64,000 nucleotides of DNA from Pusillimonas minor (GTDB lineage: Bacteria; Pseudomonadota; Gammaproteobacteria; Burkholderiales; Burkholderiaceae_B): assembly GCF_014237865.1 (NCBI RefSeq), contig NZ_JACJUU010000008.1:101754-165753 (forward strand), written 5' to 3'. The position numbers and the translations under genes are program-made. Below the pieces are notes generated by a model. That model was given only the letters and a program-made list of their open reading frames with translations, had not been told where the DNA came from and did no database searches. Shown in pieces: positions 45,242 through 53,013 of the stretch (the stretch's first letter is position 1; each line of letters opens with the position of its first letter).

Positions 45242-45297
45242 TTATCCACAGACGGTTGGCAGGGCGGTTTTCATACGCCCGCACCGCCTGTGGGTAA
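45242..45297 (+). other. Long stem-loop in the vanA-vanB intergenic region
   Basis: TTATCCACAG (45242-45251) pairs with CTGTGGGTAA (45288-45297) with one G-T pair. Further in, CGGT pairs with ACCG, and GGGCG pairs with CGCCC around a 9-base loop. It has no T-run, so it is not a simple terminator. It may stabilise or process the vanAB mRNA. The left arm also equals a consensus DnaA box (TTATCCACA). Confidence 0.55.
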
Positions 45298-45315
45298 ACC
45301 AACCATGTATAAAAA

Positions 45316-46272
45316 ATGAGTCAATTAACCGTAAAAGTCGTCAACAAAGTTCTGGAAGCCGTAGATATTGTCAGCCTCGAGCTGGCCAGTGTCGATGGTA
45401 AACAGCTTCCGCCGTTCAGCGCCGGTGCTCACATCGACATCCATTTGCCCGGTGGTATCGTTCGCCAGTATTCGTTGCTTAATGATTCTGCCGAACAGCA
45501 TCGCTACATTGTTGGTGTACTCAAAGACCCAGAATCGCGCGGCGGCTCTGTGGCTGTACACGACAAGGTCAATGTCGGCGACATCCTCGAAATCAGTGCG
45601 CCCAAAAATCATTTCGAATTGGTGCATGCCAAGCGCACGTTGTTGTTTGCAGGCGGTATCGGTGTCACGCCTATTTTGTGTATGGCGCGGCGTCTTAGCC
45701 AAACCAATGCCGATTTCGAAATGCACTATTGCACGCGTTCACCCGATCGCACTGCGTTCGAAAAAGACATCAAAGCGTCGACTTTTGCCGACCGGGTGCA
45801 TTTTCACTACGACAGTGGTGATGAGGCCCAAAAACTCAATCTCAAGTCATTGGTGGCCGGCCCCCAAGACGGCACGCACCTGTATGTGTGCGGCCCTACG
45901 GGCTTTATCGACTACGTGGTCAATACGGCTAAAGAAGCCGGCTGGGCAGCGGGCAACGTCCACCTCGAATACTTCGGTGCTGCCGAAGTCGACACCAGTG
46001 GCGATACTTCGTTCGAAGTCAAAATTGCCAGTACGGGTAAAAGCTTTACGGTTCCGGCCGATAAAAGCATTACTCAGGTGCTCGACGAAAACGGTGTTTT
46101 CGTACCCGTATCGTGCGAAGAAGGTGTTTGTGGTACGTGTCTCGTGCGCGTCCTCGAGGGCGAGCCCGAGCACCGCGACTTGTATCTTACCGATGCCGAG
46201 CATGCTGCAAATGATCAAATGACACCGTGCTGCTCTCGCTCGAAGTCACCTGTCCTTGTGCTCGACATTTAA
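45316..46272 (+). CDS. vanB: Vanillate O-demethylase reductase subunit
   Basis: A 318-residue phthalate-dioxygenase-reductase-type protein. Its layout is an FMN-binding barrel (RQYSLLNDSAEQHRYIVGV), an NADH-binding domain (LLFAGGIGVTPILCMARRL, YVCGPTGFIDYV) and a C-terminal plant-type [2Fe-2S] domain with VSCEEGVCGTCLVRVLEG and the fourth Cys near TPCCSRS. It passes electrons from NADH to VanA. The start at 45316 is preceded by A-rich sequence without a strong ribosome-binding site. A bidirectional hairpin terminator follows the stop. Confidence 0.94.
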   Translation: MSQLTVKVVNKVLEAVDIVSLELASVDGKQLPPFSAGAHIDIHLPGGIVRQYSLLNDSAEQHRYIVGVLKDPESRGGSVAVHDKVNVGDILEISAPKNHFELVHAKRTLLFAGGIGVTPILCMARRLSQTNADFEMHYCTRSPDRTAFEKDIKASTFADRVHFHYDSGDEAQKLNLKSLVAGPQDGTHLYVCGPTGFIDYVVNTAKEAGWAAGNVHLEYFGAAEVDTSGDTSFEVKIASTGKSFTVPADKSITQVLDENGVFVPVSCEEGVCGTCLVRVLEGEPEHRDLYLTDAEHAANDQMTPCCSRSKSPVLVLDI

Positions 46273-46300
46273 TAGTTTGACTGTGCCGGCTTCGCCGGTG

Positions 46301-46334
46301 CCATAAAAACGCCGCTGTTGCGGTGTTTTTATGG
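46301..46334 (+). terminator. Terminator of vanAB
   Basis: AAAAACGCCGC (46306-46316) pairs with GCGGTGTTTTT (46320-46330) with one G-T pair and a short loop; the A and T runs make it work on both strands. It lies 30 bases after vanB. Confidence 0.85.
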
Positions 46335-46366
46335 CCACTATCGGTTATTTCGTTATGCAAGCCTCA

Positions 46367-46402
46367 GGCCTTAGGTCTGTCCAGACCAAGGCCGATTTTT
46401 CG
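46367..46402 (+). terminator. Second terminator-like hairpin before the livHMGF genes
   Basis: GGCCTT-A-GGTCT pairs with AGACC-AAGGCC with one bulged base and a 4-base loop, then GATTTTTCGTTTT. It could end residual vanAB transcripts or attenuate transcription into the Liv genes. The remaining 46403-46528 holds no gene I recognise. Confidence 0.55.
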
Positions 46403-46528
46403 TTTTCTTTTCGTTTTAGTGGTTTTTGCCTGTTGTCCTGATGACTGCTTTTGCAGTATTTGTCTGTGTTGCAGTTCGGTCAGGTTCGGCAGCATCTGTT
46501 TTTTCAAAATAACCGGAGGATCTCTCTC

Positions 46529-46597
46529 ATGCCTCACGTCTTGAAGGGTGGCATTGGGCTGCCCGCTGTACGTTTGTTTCGGAGGCCGCCATGCTAA
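46529..46597 (+). CDS. Putative 22-residue leader ORF coupled to livH
   Basis: ATG at 46529 is preceded by a very good ribosome-binding site (CGGAGGA, 8 bases upstream). It reads 22 codons (MPHVLKGGIGLPAVRLFRRP, then PC) to a TAA at 46595-46597 that overlaps the livH start region by seven bases. It has no recognised domain. Either it is a translated leader that couples ribosomes onto livH, or it is what remains of a deleted solute-binding-protein gene that would normally precede livH. Confidence 0.4.
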   Translation: MPHVLKGGIGLPAVRLFRRPPC

Positions 46598-47457
46598 GTA
46601 ATTTGGTGGGCGTCTTGTTTGACGGTATTGCCTTTGGGGCTCTGCTGTTTCTGATCAGTGTGGGGTTGTCCATCACTATGGGCCTCATGAACTTCGTCAA
46701 CCTGGCACACGGGGCATTTGCCATGCTCGGTGGCTATGTGTGCGTCGAGTTGATGAACCGCATGGGCGTGCCGTTTCTGGCAACGCTGCCAATTGCTTTT
46801 ATCGCAGCGGCCGCGGTTGGTTTCGTGCTCGAGCGCACCTTGTATCAGCGCCTGTATCAAGCCAGCGCACTAGACCAGGTGCTCTTTTCCATCGGCCTGG
46901 TATTCATGGTTATTGCAGCAGCAACTTTTGTCTGGGGGCCAACTCAGCAACCGGTCTTCTTGCCCGAGTTCCTGAAAGGGCAAATTACCGTCTTCGGTAT
47001 TGGTCTGGGCATTTATCGTCTCTTCCTGATTGCGGTGGTTGTACTGGTCACCATTGCGCTGGGCCTCATCATCGAGCAAACCCGCTTTGGCGCCATGATC
47101 CGCGCGTCGGTCGATAACCAGCAGGCTTCTGCCGGTCTGGGCATCAACGTCAATCGCGTGTTCAGCCTTACCTTTGCGCTGGGTTCCGGCATGGCCGGCC
47201 TGGGCGGTGGTTTGGGTATCGACGTCCTTGGTCTCGACCCGACCTTTCCGCTCAAGTACATGGTGTACTTCCTTATCGTGGTTGCGGTGGGTGGCGCCGG
47301 TACCATCAAAGGGCCCCTGGTTGCAGCCATCTTGCTGGGTATCTTCGACGTGGCCGGCAAGTACTACGTGCCCGAAATCGGCGCCTTCGTCATTTACGGC
47401 ATGATGGTTGTCTTGCTCCTTCTCTTCCCATCCGGGCTTATCTCGAGGCGCGCATGA
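46591..47457 (+). CDS. Liv-type ABC permease (LivH-like)
   Basis: A 288-residue inner-membrane permease: FDGIAFGALLFLISVGLSITMGLMNFVNLAHGAFAMLGGY carries the conserved FVNLAHG, LGINVNRVFSLTFALGSGMAGLGG the coupling region, and VAVGGAGTIKGPLVAA the end motif. GGAGG sits six bases before ATG 46591. Unlike the LivHM fusion at 9741 it is a separate gene. It overlaps livM by four bases. Confidence 0.92.
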   Translation: MLSNLVGVLFDGIAFGALLFLISVGLSITMGLMNFVNLAHGAFAMLGGYVCVELMNRMGVPFLATLPIAFIAAAAVGFVLERTLYQRLYQASALDQVLFSIGLVFMVIAAATFVWGPTQQPVFLPEFLKGQITVFGIGLGIYRLFLIAVVVLVTIALGLIIEQTRFGAMIRASVDNQQASAGLGINVNRVFSLTFALGSGMAGLGGGLGIDVLGLDPTFPLKYMVYFLIVVAVGGAGTIKGPLVAAILLGIFDVAGKYYVPEIGAFVIYGMMVVLLLLFPSGLISRRA

Positions 47458-48470
47458 ACTTGAAGTCCTTCTCTATCATCGACAATCTTCCCGCGCCGCG
47501 GGTACCCAACGATCGCTGGCACAAGCTTGAGTATCTGTTCTGGGTACTGCCTTTCGTGGCGTATTTTCTGTTTCCCAACCATCTGGTACTGGTTAGTCAG
47601 ATGATGATTCTGGCGCTGTTTGCCTTGTCGCTTGACCTGATCGTCGGTTACGCAGGCATTGTGTCGCTGGGTCATGCCGCATTCTTCGGGCTGGGCGCCT
47701 ACACGTCGGGCTTGTTGTCTGCTCGTTACGGTTGGGGCGAACCTATCAGTGCCATGCTTATTGCCGCATCGTTCGCGGCTATTCTGGGCTATCTGACCAG
47801 TTTCCTGGTGGTGCGAGGACACGAGCTTACCCAACTGATGGTTACTCTGGGTATAGGTCTGATGCTCTACGAAGTTGCCAATAAGGCCACCGACTTTACC
47901 GGCGGGGCCGACGGCCTATGGGGTATCGAAACATGGCCTATCTTTGGCATGTTCGAAATCGACCTGTACGGCAAAACGGGCTTCTTTTATAGCTTTGTCG
48001 TTTTGTTTCTTATGTTCTTGCTGGCGCGTCGTATAGTCAGTTCAACATTTGGCCTGAGCCTTATCGGTATTCGTGAAGGCACCAAGCGTATGCCGGCTAT
48101 CGGTGTTAACGTCGAGCGTCGTCTGGTTGCGGTGTATACCGTCAGTGCGGCCATGGCCGGTGTGGCCGGTGCCTTGCTGGCGCAAACCACACAGTTTGTC
48201 AGTCTCGACGCCCTTGGCTTTATCCGCTCGGCCGACCTGATGATCGTGCTGGTGTTAGGCGGTACAGGTCGTTTGTACGGCGCACTCATCGGTGCGGTAG
48301 TTTTCATGTTTGCACATCACTATATTTCAGACATTAATCCGGTGTACTGGCAGTTCTGGTTAGGTTTATTGCTTATCGTTATTGTTATGGTTGGCCGTGG
48401 CGGTATCCTGGGTACTATCGAAGCCATTTTCGAGCGCCGGCGCGAGCGTTTGGCAGGGGGGCGTTCATGA
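47454..48470 (+). CDS. Liv-type ABC permease (LivM-like)
   Basis: A 338-residue permease with LFALSLDLIVGYAGIVSLGHAAFFGLGAYTSG, VTLGIGLMLYEVANKATDFTGGADGLWG, IGIREGTKRMPAIGVNVERRL and VLVLGGTGRLYGALIGAVVF, all typical of LivM. It pairs with LivH as a heterodimer. Its stop overlaps livG as ATGA. Confidence 0.92.
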   Translation: MNLKSFSIIDNLPAPRVPNDRWHKLEYLFWVLPFVAYFLFPNHLVLVSQMMILALFALSLDLIVGYAGIVSLGHAAFFGLGAYTSGLLSARYGWGEPISAMLIAASFAAILGYLTSFLVVRGHELTQLMVTLGIGLMLYEVANKATDFTGGADGLWGIETWPIFGMFEIDLYGKTGFFYSFVVLFLMFLLARRIVSSTFGLSLIGIREGTKRMPAIGVNVERRLVAVYTVSAAMAGVAGALLAQTTQFVSLDALGFIRSADLMIVLVLGGTGRLYGALIGAVVFMFAHHYISDINPVYWQFWLGLLLIVIVMVGRGGILGTIEAIFERRRERLAGGRS

Positions 48471-49231
48471 GCCAGCAAAATACAACATTGCGCACTGAAG
48501 GCCTGACCAAAATCTGGGGTACCTTCAAAGCTAACAGCGACGTCACCCTCGAATTCAAGCCCGGGGCGCGTCACGCGCTTATCGGGCCCAACGGTGCGGG
48601 TAAAACCACCTACATCAACATGCTCACGGGGGCGCTTAAGGCCACCAGCGGCAAGGTGTTTTTTGGCGACCGCGACATCACCAATTTGCCCCAACACGAG
48701 CGGGTCAAGCTGGGCATGACGCGGACGTTCCAGATCAATACCTTGTTTGCCGGCTTAACCGTGCTCGAATCGGTCGTTTTGGCGATCAGCGAGCGCGAGG
48801 GCATGTCGGGCCAGTGGTATAAAACCGTCGAGAAGCAAACCGCGCTTATCGAAGAGGCCATGGCGTTGTTGCAAACGCTGCGCCTGGCCCAAGAGGCCAA
48901 CACGCGCACACGTAACCTGCCTTACGGCAAGCAGCGTCTGGTCGAAATTGCCCTGGCGCTGGCAACCAAGCCTAAAGTATTGCTTCTCGACGAACCTGCA
49001 GCAGGTATTCCCTCGGCCGAAAGCCAGGAGCTCTTCGAAGTCATTTCCCAGCTGCCGCGCGACGTCACCATTCTGTTCATCGAGCACGACATGAGCCTTG
49101 TGTTCCGGTTTGCCGAACGCATTACAGTGCTGGTGGGCGGTAAAGTGCTTACCGAAGGCACACCCGACGAAATCGCAAACGACAAGCGCGTCAAAGAAGT
49201 CTATCTGGGGGAGGCAGAACATGAAGAGTAA
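48467..49231 (+). CDS. Liv-type ABC ATPase (LivG-like)
   Basis: A 254-residue ATPase: Walker A GPNGAGKTT, Q-loop TRTFQINTLFAGLTVLESV, NLPYGKQRLVEIALALA as signature region, Walker B LLLDEPAAGIPSAE, H-loop FIEHDMSLVFRFAER, and the LivG-type C terminus EGTPDEIANDKRVKEVYLG. It is coupled to livM and livF. Confidence 0.92.
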   Translation: MSQQNTTLRTEGLTKIWGTFKANSDVTLEFKPGARHALIGPNGAGKTTYINMLTGALKATSGKVFFGDRDITNLPQHERVKLGMTRTFQINTLFAGLTVLESVVLAISEREGMSGQWYKTVEKQTALIEEAMALLQTLRLAQEANTRTRNLPYGKQRLVEIALALATKPKVLLLDEPAAGIPSAESQELFEVISQLPRDVTILFIEHDMSLVFRFAERITVLVGGKVLTEGTPDEIANDKRVKEVYLGEAEHEE

Positions 49232-49937
49232 TGGTGGCAAAGAGATGCTCGCGCTCGATAACGTTCGGGCAGGCTATGGCGAGTCTGTCGTTCTTGAAGA
49301 CATCTCGTTCACGCTGAATGAAGGCGACACGCTGGCGTTGCTGGGCCGCAACGGGGTTGGTAAGTCGACGTTGTTGCTGACCATGCTGGGCCTGACGCAA
49401 ATGCATGGCGGTTCGGTGCGCTGGCAAGGTGCAGACGTTACTCGTATGCCTACTTTTCGCCGCGCCCAAGAGGGTATGGGCTGGGTGCCGCAAGAGCGTC
49501 ATATGTACCCGTCACTTACCGTCGAAGAACACCTGACGGTGGTGGCTCGCCCCGGCGAGTGGGACGTCAAGAAGGTCTACAATCTGTTCCCGCGTCTTGA
49601 AGAGCGCCGTAACAACATGGGTAACCAGTTGTCGGGTGGTGAGCAGCAAATGGTGGCTATTGCGCGTGCACTCATGCTCAACCCCAAAATGCTGTTGCTC
49701 GACGAGCCCATGGAAGGTCTGGCACCCATTATTGTGCAAGAGCTTCTGGGGGTTATCCGCCGTCTGGTCGAAGAAAGCGGCATGACCGTGATCGTGGTCG
49801 AGCAACACGCCCGTATGGCGCTTGGCCTGACCGACCGGGCCATTGTGCTCGATCGTGGCCAAATCGTGCACCAGTCCAGCAGCCAAGAGCTACTGGCCGA
49901 CGGCGACAAGCTCGATCGCCTGGTGGCGGTGGCCTGA
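49221..49937 (+). CDS. Liv-type ABC ATPase (LivF-like)
   Basis: A 238-residue ATPase: Walker A GRNGVGKST, GMGWVPQERHMYPSLTVEEHL, signature LSGGEQQMVAIARALM, Walker B LLLDEPMEGLAPIIVQE and VVEQHARMALGLTDR. The start at 49221 has GAGG six bases upstream and overlaps livG by 11 bases; a second ATG at 49245 is possible. No solute-binding-protein gene is on either side, so the importer must use one encoded elsewhere. Beside vanAB it may take up vanillate or another lignin-derived acid. Confidence 0.9.
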   Translation: MKSNGGKEMLALDNVRAGYGESVVLEDISFTLNEGDTLALLGRNGVGKSTLLLTMLGLTQMHGGSVRWQGADVTRMPTFRRAQEGMGWVPQERHMYPSLTVEEHLTVVARPGEWDVKKVYNLFPRLEERRNNMGNQLSGGEQQMVAIARALMLNPKMLLLDEPMEGLAPIIVQELLGVIRRLVEESGMTVIVVEQHARMALGLTDRAIVLDRGQIVHQSSSQELLADGDKLDRLVAVA

Positions 49938-49997
49938 CACTTATATCCTGGCTTAGGGCGGCGCGCTGCGTTCTGCGCGTTTAGCCTGGCAATGTGC

Positions 49998-50036
49998 AAC
50001 CCTGTGTTCCGGTGCATCCGGAGCACAGGGTTTTTT
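49998..50036 (+). terminator. Terminator of livHMGF
   Basis: A 15-bp stem, AACCCTGTGTTCCGG (49998-50012) with CCGGAGCACAGGGTT (50018-50032) and one G-T pair, followed by a T run, about 60 bases after livF. Confidence 0.9.
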
Positions 50037-50118
50037 CATTTCCGACACAATATGGTCAATATTGTCACCCGACTTGCAGGCCATTGTTATGTAATGATAA
50101 TTTGATGTAATTAAAAGC

Positions 50119-50272
50119 TTGTCCATGCAGTTGTCCACATTTTTAGTGGATAACTGCCTGTTAACATGGATGAAATTCACACGTTTTATATAACATCTTG
50201 ATCCTTTAGGTGAATTTTCACCTATTACCAAGTTATCAATGCGTTTGTCCACAATTGACGTGGATAACTCGT
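50119..50272. other. AT-rich gap with paired DnaA-box-like sequences forming two hairpins
   Basis: TTGTCCACA at 50131-50139 faces AGTGGATAA at 50145-50153 (complement TTATCCACT). TTGTCCACA at 50245-50253 faces CGTGGATAA at 50259-50267 (complement TTATCCACG). Each differs from the DnaA consensus TTATCCACA by one base. The first pair forms an 11-bp hairpin (CAGTTGTCCAC with GTGGATAACTG). TTGTCCATG at 50120-50128 is a weaker match. The flanks, such as 50084-50118 and 50180-50240, are very AT-rich. No gene is present in 49938-50310. Confidence 0.5.
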
Positions 50273-50310
50273 GTGATCAACCATTTTTTTAGCAACTTTA
50301 AAAGGTAGGC

Positions 50311-51132
50311 ATGTCTGAATCTGATCTAAGCAAGTTTTTCGAATGGGCCGTTAGCGGCTTTAACGCCATTGCGTTCGATCTGGTCGTAGCGCTCGTTGTT
50401 CTGGTGGTGGGCTGGGTGGTCTCGAACTGGGTAGGCCGGCTGGTGCGTCGCGTAGCAACGCGTTCGACGCGCATTGACCCCACTATTGTTCCCATGGCGC
50501 ATTCGGTGACGGTCTGGTCAATTCGCGTCATTGTGCTGGTGGCTGTGCTGGCGCGTCTGGGCGTACAAACGGCCAGCATCATTGCGGTGCTGGGTGCGGC
50601 GGGTCTGGCCATCGGTCTGGCGCTTCAGGGTACGCTCCAAAACATTGCTGCAGGCATTATGTTGCTGGCCTTGCGGCCCTTGCGTGCGGGCGAATCGGTG
50701 TCTGTGGTGGGCAAGGCCGACGGCACCGTCGACGAGGTGGGCTTGTTCCTGACACGCTTCAAGCAATTTGACGGCACGTACATTACGCTGCCCAACAGCC
50801 TCATCTGGGGTAGCCCCATTCTAAACTTCAGTCGTCACGATACCCGGCGCGCCGAAATTCAGGTACTGGTGCCGTACGGCGAGGACATTGACCTTGCTCT
50901 GGCCGAATTACGCGCTATGGTGGATACCCACGAGCTGGCATTGAAAGACCCCGAACCATTGGTCATGGTGTCTGGCTACCGCGATAACGCCATGCTGGTA
51001 ACGGTGCGCGCGTGGGCTGCCGCAGCTAATTGGTTCGACCTGCAAAACGATATGAACCGGCAGGCGCAACGCGTGCTGAAGGCGGCGGGTGTCGAGCTGC
51101 CGCCATCGCGCCCGGTGCATGTGGGCGCCTAA
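50311..51132 (+). CDS. mscS: Small-conductance mechanosensitive channel (MscS)
   Basis: A 273-residue inner-membrane channel close to E. coli MscS (286) in size. Three transmembrane helices (about 20-42, 62-82 and 86-110) are followed by the Gly/Ala-rich pore helix VLGAAGLAIGLALQGTLQNIAAGIMLLALRPLRAGE and the beta/alpha cytoplasmic cage (GTVDEVGLFLTRFKQFDGTYITLPNSLIWG). It opens under hypo-osmotic shock. It is preceded by the DnaA-box-rich gap. Confidence 0.94.
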   Translation: MSESDLSKFFEWAVSGFNAIAFDLVVALVVLVVGWVVSNWVGRLVRRVATRSTRIDPTIVPMAHSVTVWSIRVIVLVAVLARLGVQTASIIAVLGAAGLAIGLALQGTLQNIAAGIMLLALRPLRAGESVSVVGKADGTVDEVGLFLTRFKQFDGTYITLPNSLIWGSPILNFSRHDTRRAEIQVLVPYGEDIDLALAELRAMVDTHELALKDPEPLVMVSGYRDNAMLVTVRAWAAAANWFDLQNDMNRQAQRVLKAAGVELPPSRPVHVGA

Positions 51133-51228
51133 AACGTAATTTGCGCTTTGTGTGGGCGTGATGTTGCCACGTGACATGGTATGGCCGCATCGGCCAGCGT
51201 GCTCACGCGGCCAATGTGGTCATTTGTT

Positions 51229-52026
51229 TCAGTCTTTGCGAAGCTGGCCTTTGGCGGCCTTGATCATGGCTGTACACACGCCGCGCATCATGTCGATTTC
51301 GTCATTGGTCAGGGCGCTGCGGGTAAACAGATGCTGCATGCGCGGAATCAGTTTTTTCGGGTAGGCCAGGTTTAAAAACTGGATGTCGACCAGTGCTTCT
51401 TGCCAGTGCGCCAAAAACGCCTGCACTTTTTCATTGGATGCCAGGGCGTTACCTTCGTCTGACGACGAGACTTCGGCGCTGCCGGCGGCCGGCGTAGCCG
51501 CTTTCCCGTCAAGGTTGCCCAGTGCATAACGTAACTCCCAGGCGGCCAGTTGCAGCGCCTGGGCAACATTCAACGAGCTGTATTCCGGGTTGGCCGGTAT
51601 ATGACAAATGCGCTGGCATTGTGCAATGTCTTCGTTGGTCAACCCCGACCGCTCGGTGCCCAACACCACGGCGACGTGGCCTTCGTTGTGTTCAAGCAGG
51701 TGTTGGCGACTCAGTGTTGCCGCTTCGCGAATATCGCAGACGGGCGGCCCCAGCACCCGCTCGCGTGCGGTCATGGCAAAGGCCAGGGTAATGGGTGCCA
51801 GGGCCTGCGCCAGTGTGTCGACAACCCGCACAGAGGCCAGCACGTCGGTGGCGCCGCTGGCCAGTGCCTGGGCTTCGGGTAGTTCGGCCACGTTTTCAAA
51901 ACGCGGGGCAACCAGGCAAAGTTCGCGAAACCCCATGGTTTTGATGGCACGTGCCGCTGCGCCGACGTTTCCGGGGTGGCTGGGGTGCACCATGATAAAG
52001 CGTGCACGGTTAAATAAGTCTGTCAT
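51229..52026 (-). CDS. trmJ: tRNA (cytidine/uridine-32-2'-O)-methyltransferase TrmJ
   Basis: A 265-residue SPOUT-class methyltransferase. RFIMVHPSHPGNVGAAARAIKTMGF is motif 1, HVAVVLGTERSGLTNEDIAQC motif 2 and IPANPEYSSLNVAQALQLAAWELRY motif 3, which forms the SAM-binding trefoil knot. The C-terminal tail (about 165-265) is the extension seen in TrmJ. It methylates position 32 of several tRNAs. It is divergent from suhB, a common arrangement. Confidence 0.93.
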   Translation of the reverse strand: MTDLFNRARFIMVHPSHPGNVGAAARAIKTMGFRELCLVAPRFENVAELPEAQALASGATDVLASVRVVDTLAQALAPITLAFAMTARERVLGPPVCDIREAATLSRQHLLEHNEGHVAVVLGTERSGLTNEDIAQCQRICHIPANPEYSSLNVAQALQLAAWELRYALGNLDGKAATPAAGSAEVSSSDEGNALASNEKVQAFLAHWQEALVDIQFLNLAYPKKLIPRMQHLFTRSALTNDEIDMMRGVCTAMIKAAKGQLRKD

Positions 52027-52107
52027 TTCGGGGAATAGCGTCTATCAACTAAAATAGGCGGTTAACTATAATCAGCCTGTTTCAGTTTTTGTTATTTACG
52101 GATACTT

Positions 52108-52893
52108 ATGCACCCCATGCTCAATACCGCCATCAAGGCGGCACGCCGCGCCGGCTCCATGATCAACCGGGCAAGCCTCGACCTCGAACGCTTGCAGGTG
52201 GCGCGCAAGGGGCCCAGCGATTATGTCACGGAAGTCGACCAAAGCGTCGAGGCCGCCATTATCGACATCCTTAAAACGGCGTACCCTGACCATGGCTTTC
52301 TAGGCGAAGAGTCCGGCGAGCAACCGGTGCCCGAGGGGCAAGCTGCGCCCGAATACCAATGGATCATCGATCCGCTCGACGGCACAACCAACTTTATTCA
52401 CGGGTTCCCGGTCTATGCCGTTTCCATTGCTCTGGCGCATCGGGGGCAGGTTGTGCACGGCGTTATCTACGACCCGGCGCGCAACGAGCTCTTCACTGCC
52501 AGCCGCGGCGGCGGGGCCTTCCTTAATGACCGCCGCGTGCGCGTATCGGGTATGGCGCGCTTTCACGATGCCATGCTTAGCGCCTATGTGCCTGACTCGG
52601 GCGGTGGTGTGTCGCCCAACTCAAAGTTTTCCGGCATGCTCACCGGGTGCGCCAGCGTGCGGCGCATGGGGGCTTCGGTACTCGACCTGGCTTACGTAGC
52701 TTGCGGCCGTCTCGATGGCTTTTGCGGCGTTAACCTCAAGCGTTGGGATCTCGCTGCCGGCGGGCTGCTGGTCCTCGAGGCTGGTGGTCTTATTTCCGAC
52801 TTCCAGGGCGAGCAAACCTGGTTTGAAACCGGCAGCGTCATTGCCGGCACGCCCAAAGTCTTTACCCACATGCTGGCCAGCTTGCAGTCCTGA
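52108..52893 (+). CDS. suhB: Inositol-monophosphatase family protein (SuhB-like)
   Basis: A 261-residue Mg-dependent phosphatase fold. Motifs: GFLGEESGE (metal Glu), WIIDPLDGTTNFIHGFP (metal Asp residues) and LKRWDLAAGGLLVLEAGG. The N-terminal HPMLNTAIKAARRAGSMINRAS matches SuhB. In E. coli SuhB also takes part in the rRNA antitermination complex, so its cellular role may be structural as well as enzymatic. Start at 52108. Confidence 0.93.
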   Translation: MHPMLNTAIKAARRAGSMINRASLDLERLQVARKGPSDYVTEVDQSVEAAIIDILKTAYPDHGFLGEESGEQPVPEGQAAPEYQWIIDPLDGTTNFIHGFPVYAVSIALAHRGQVVHGVIYDPARNELFTASRGGGAFLNDRRVRVSGMARFHDAMLSAYVPDSGGGVSPNSKFSGMLTGCASVRRMGASVLDLAYVACGRLDGFCGVNLKRWDLAAGGLLVLEAGGLISDFQGEQTWFETGSVIAGTPKVFTHMLASLQS

Positions 52894-52911
52894 ACGCCCC
52901 ATTCATTAGCC

Positions 52912-53013
52912 ATGACCTCACCAACAGACGGCAGTACGGGCGGGTTCGCCCGCACCTTTTATGCAGACAGCCTTGACCGGTTCAGCGTCAGGCCAGGGCA
53001 GGGGGGGCGCTAA
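52912..53013 (+). CDS. Possible 33-residue small ORF coupled to the TerC-like gene
   Basis: ATG 52912 opens 33 codons (MTSPTDGSTGGFARTF ... RPGQGGR) ending in a TAA whose last base is the first base of the next start codon (TAATG). Ribosome coupling is therefore possible, but the small ORF has only a weak ribosome-binding site and no recognised domain. It may be chance. Confidence 0.25.
   Translation: MTSPTDGSTGGFARTFYADSLDRFSVRPGQGGR

Noticed and set aside
46323..46544. A 73-codon Cys-rich frame between vanB and livH
   Set aside because: It starts in the vanB terminator, contains a second terminator hairpin and has no ribosome-binding site or recognisable composition.
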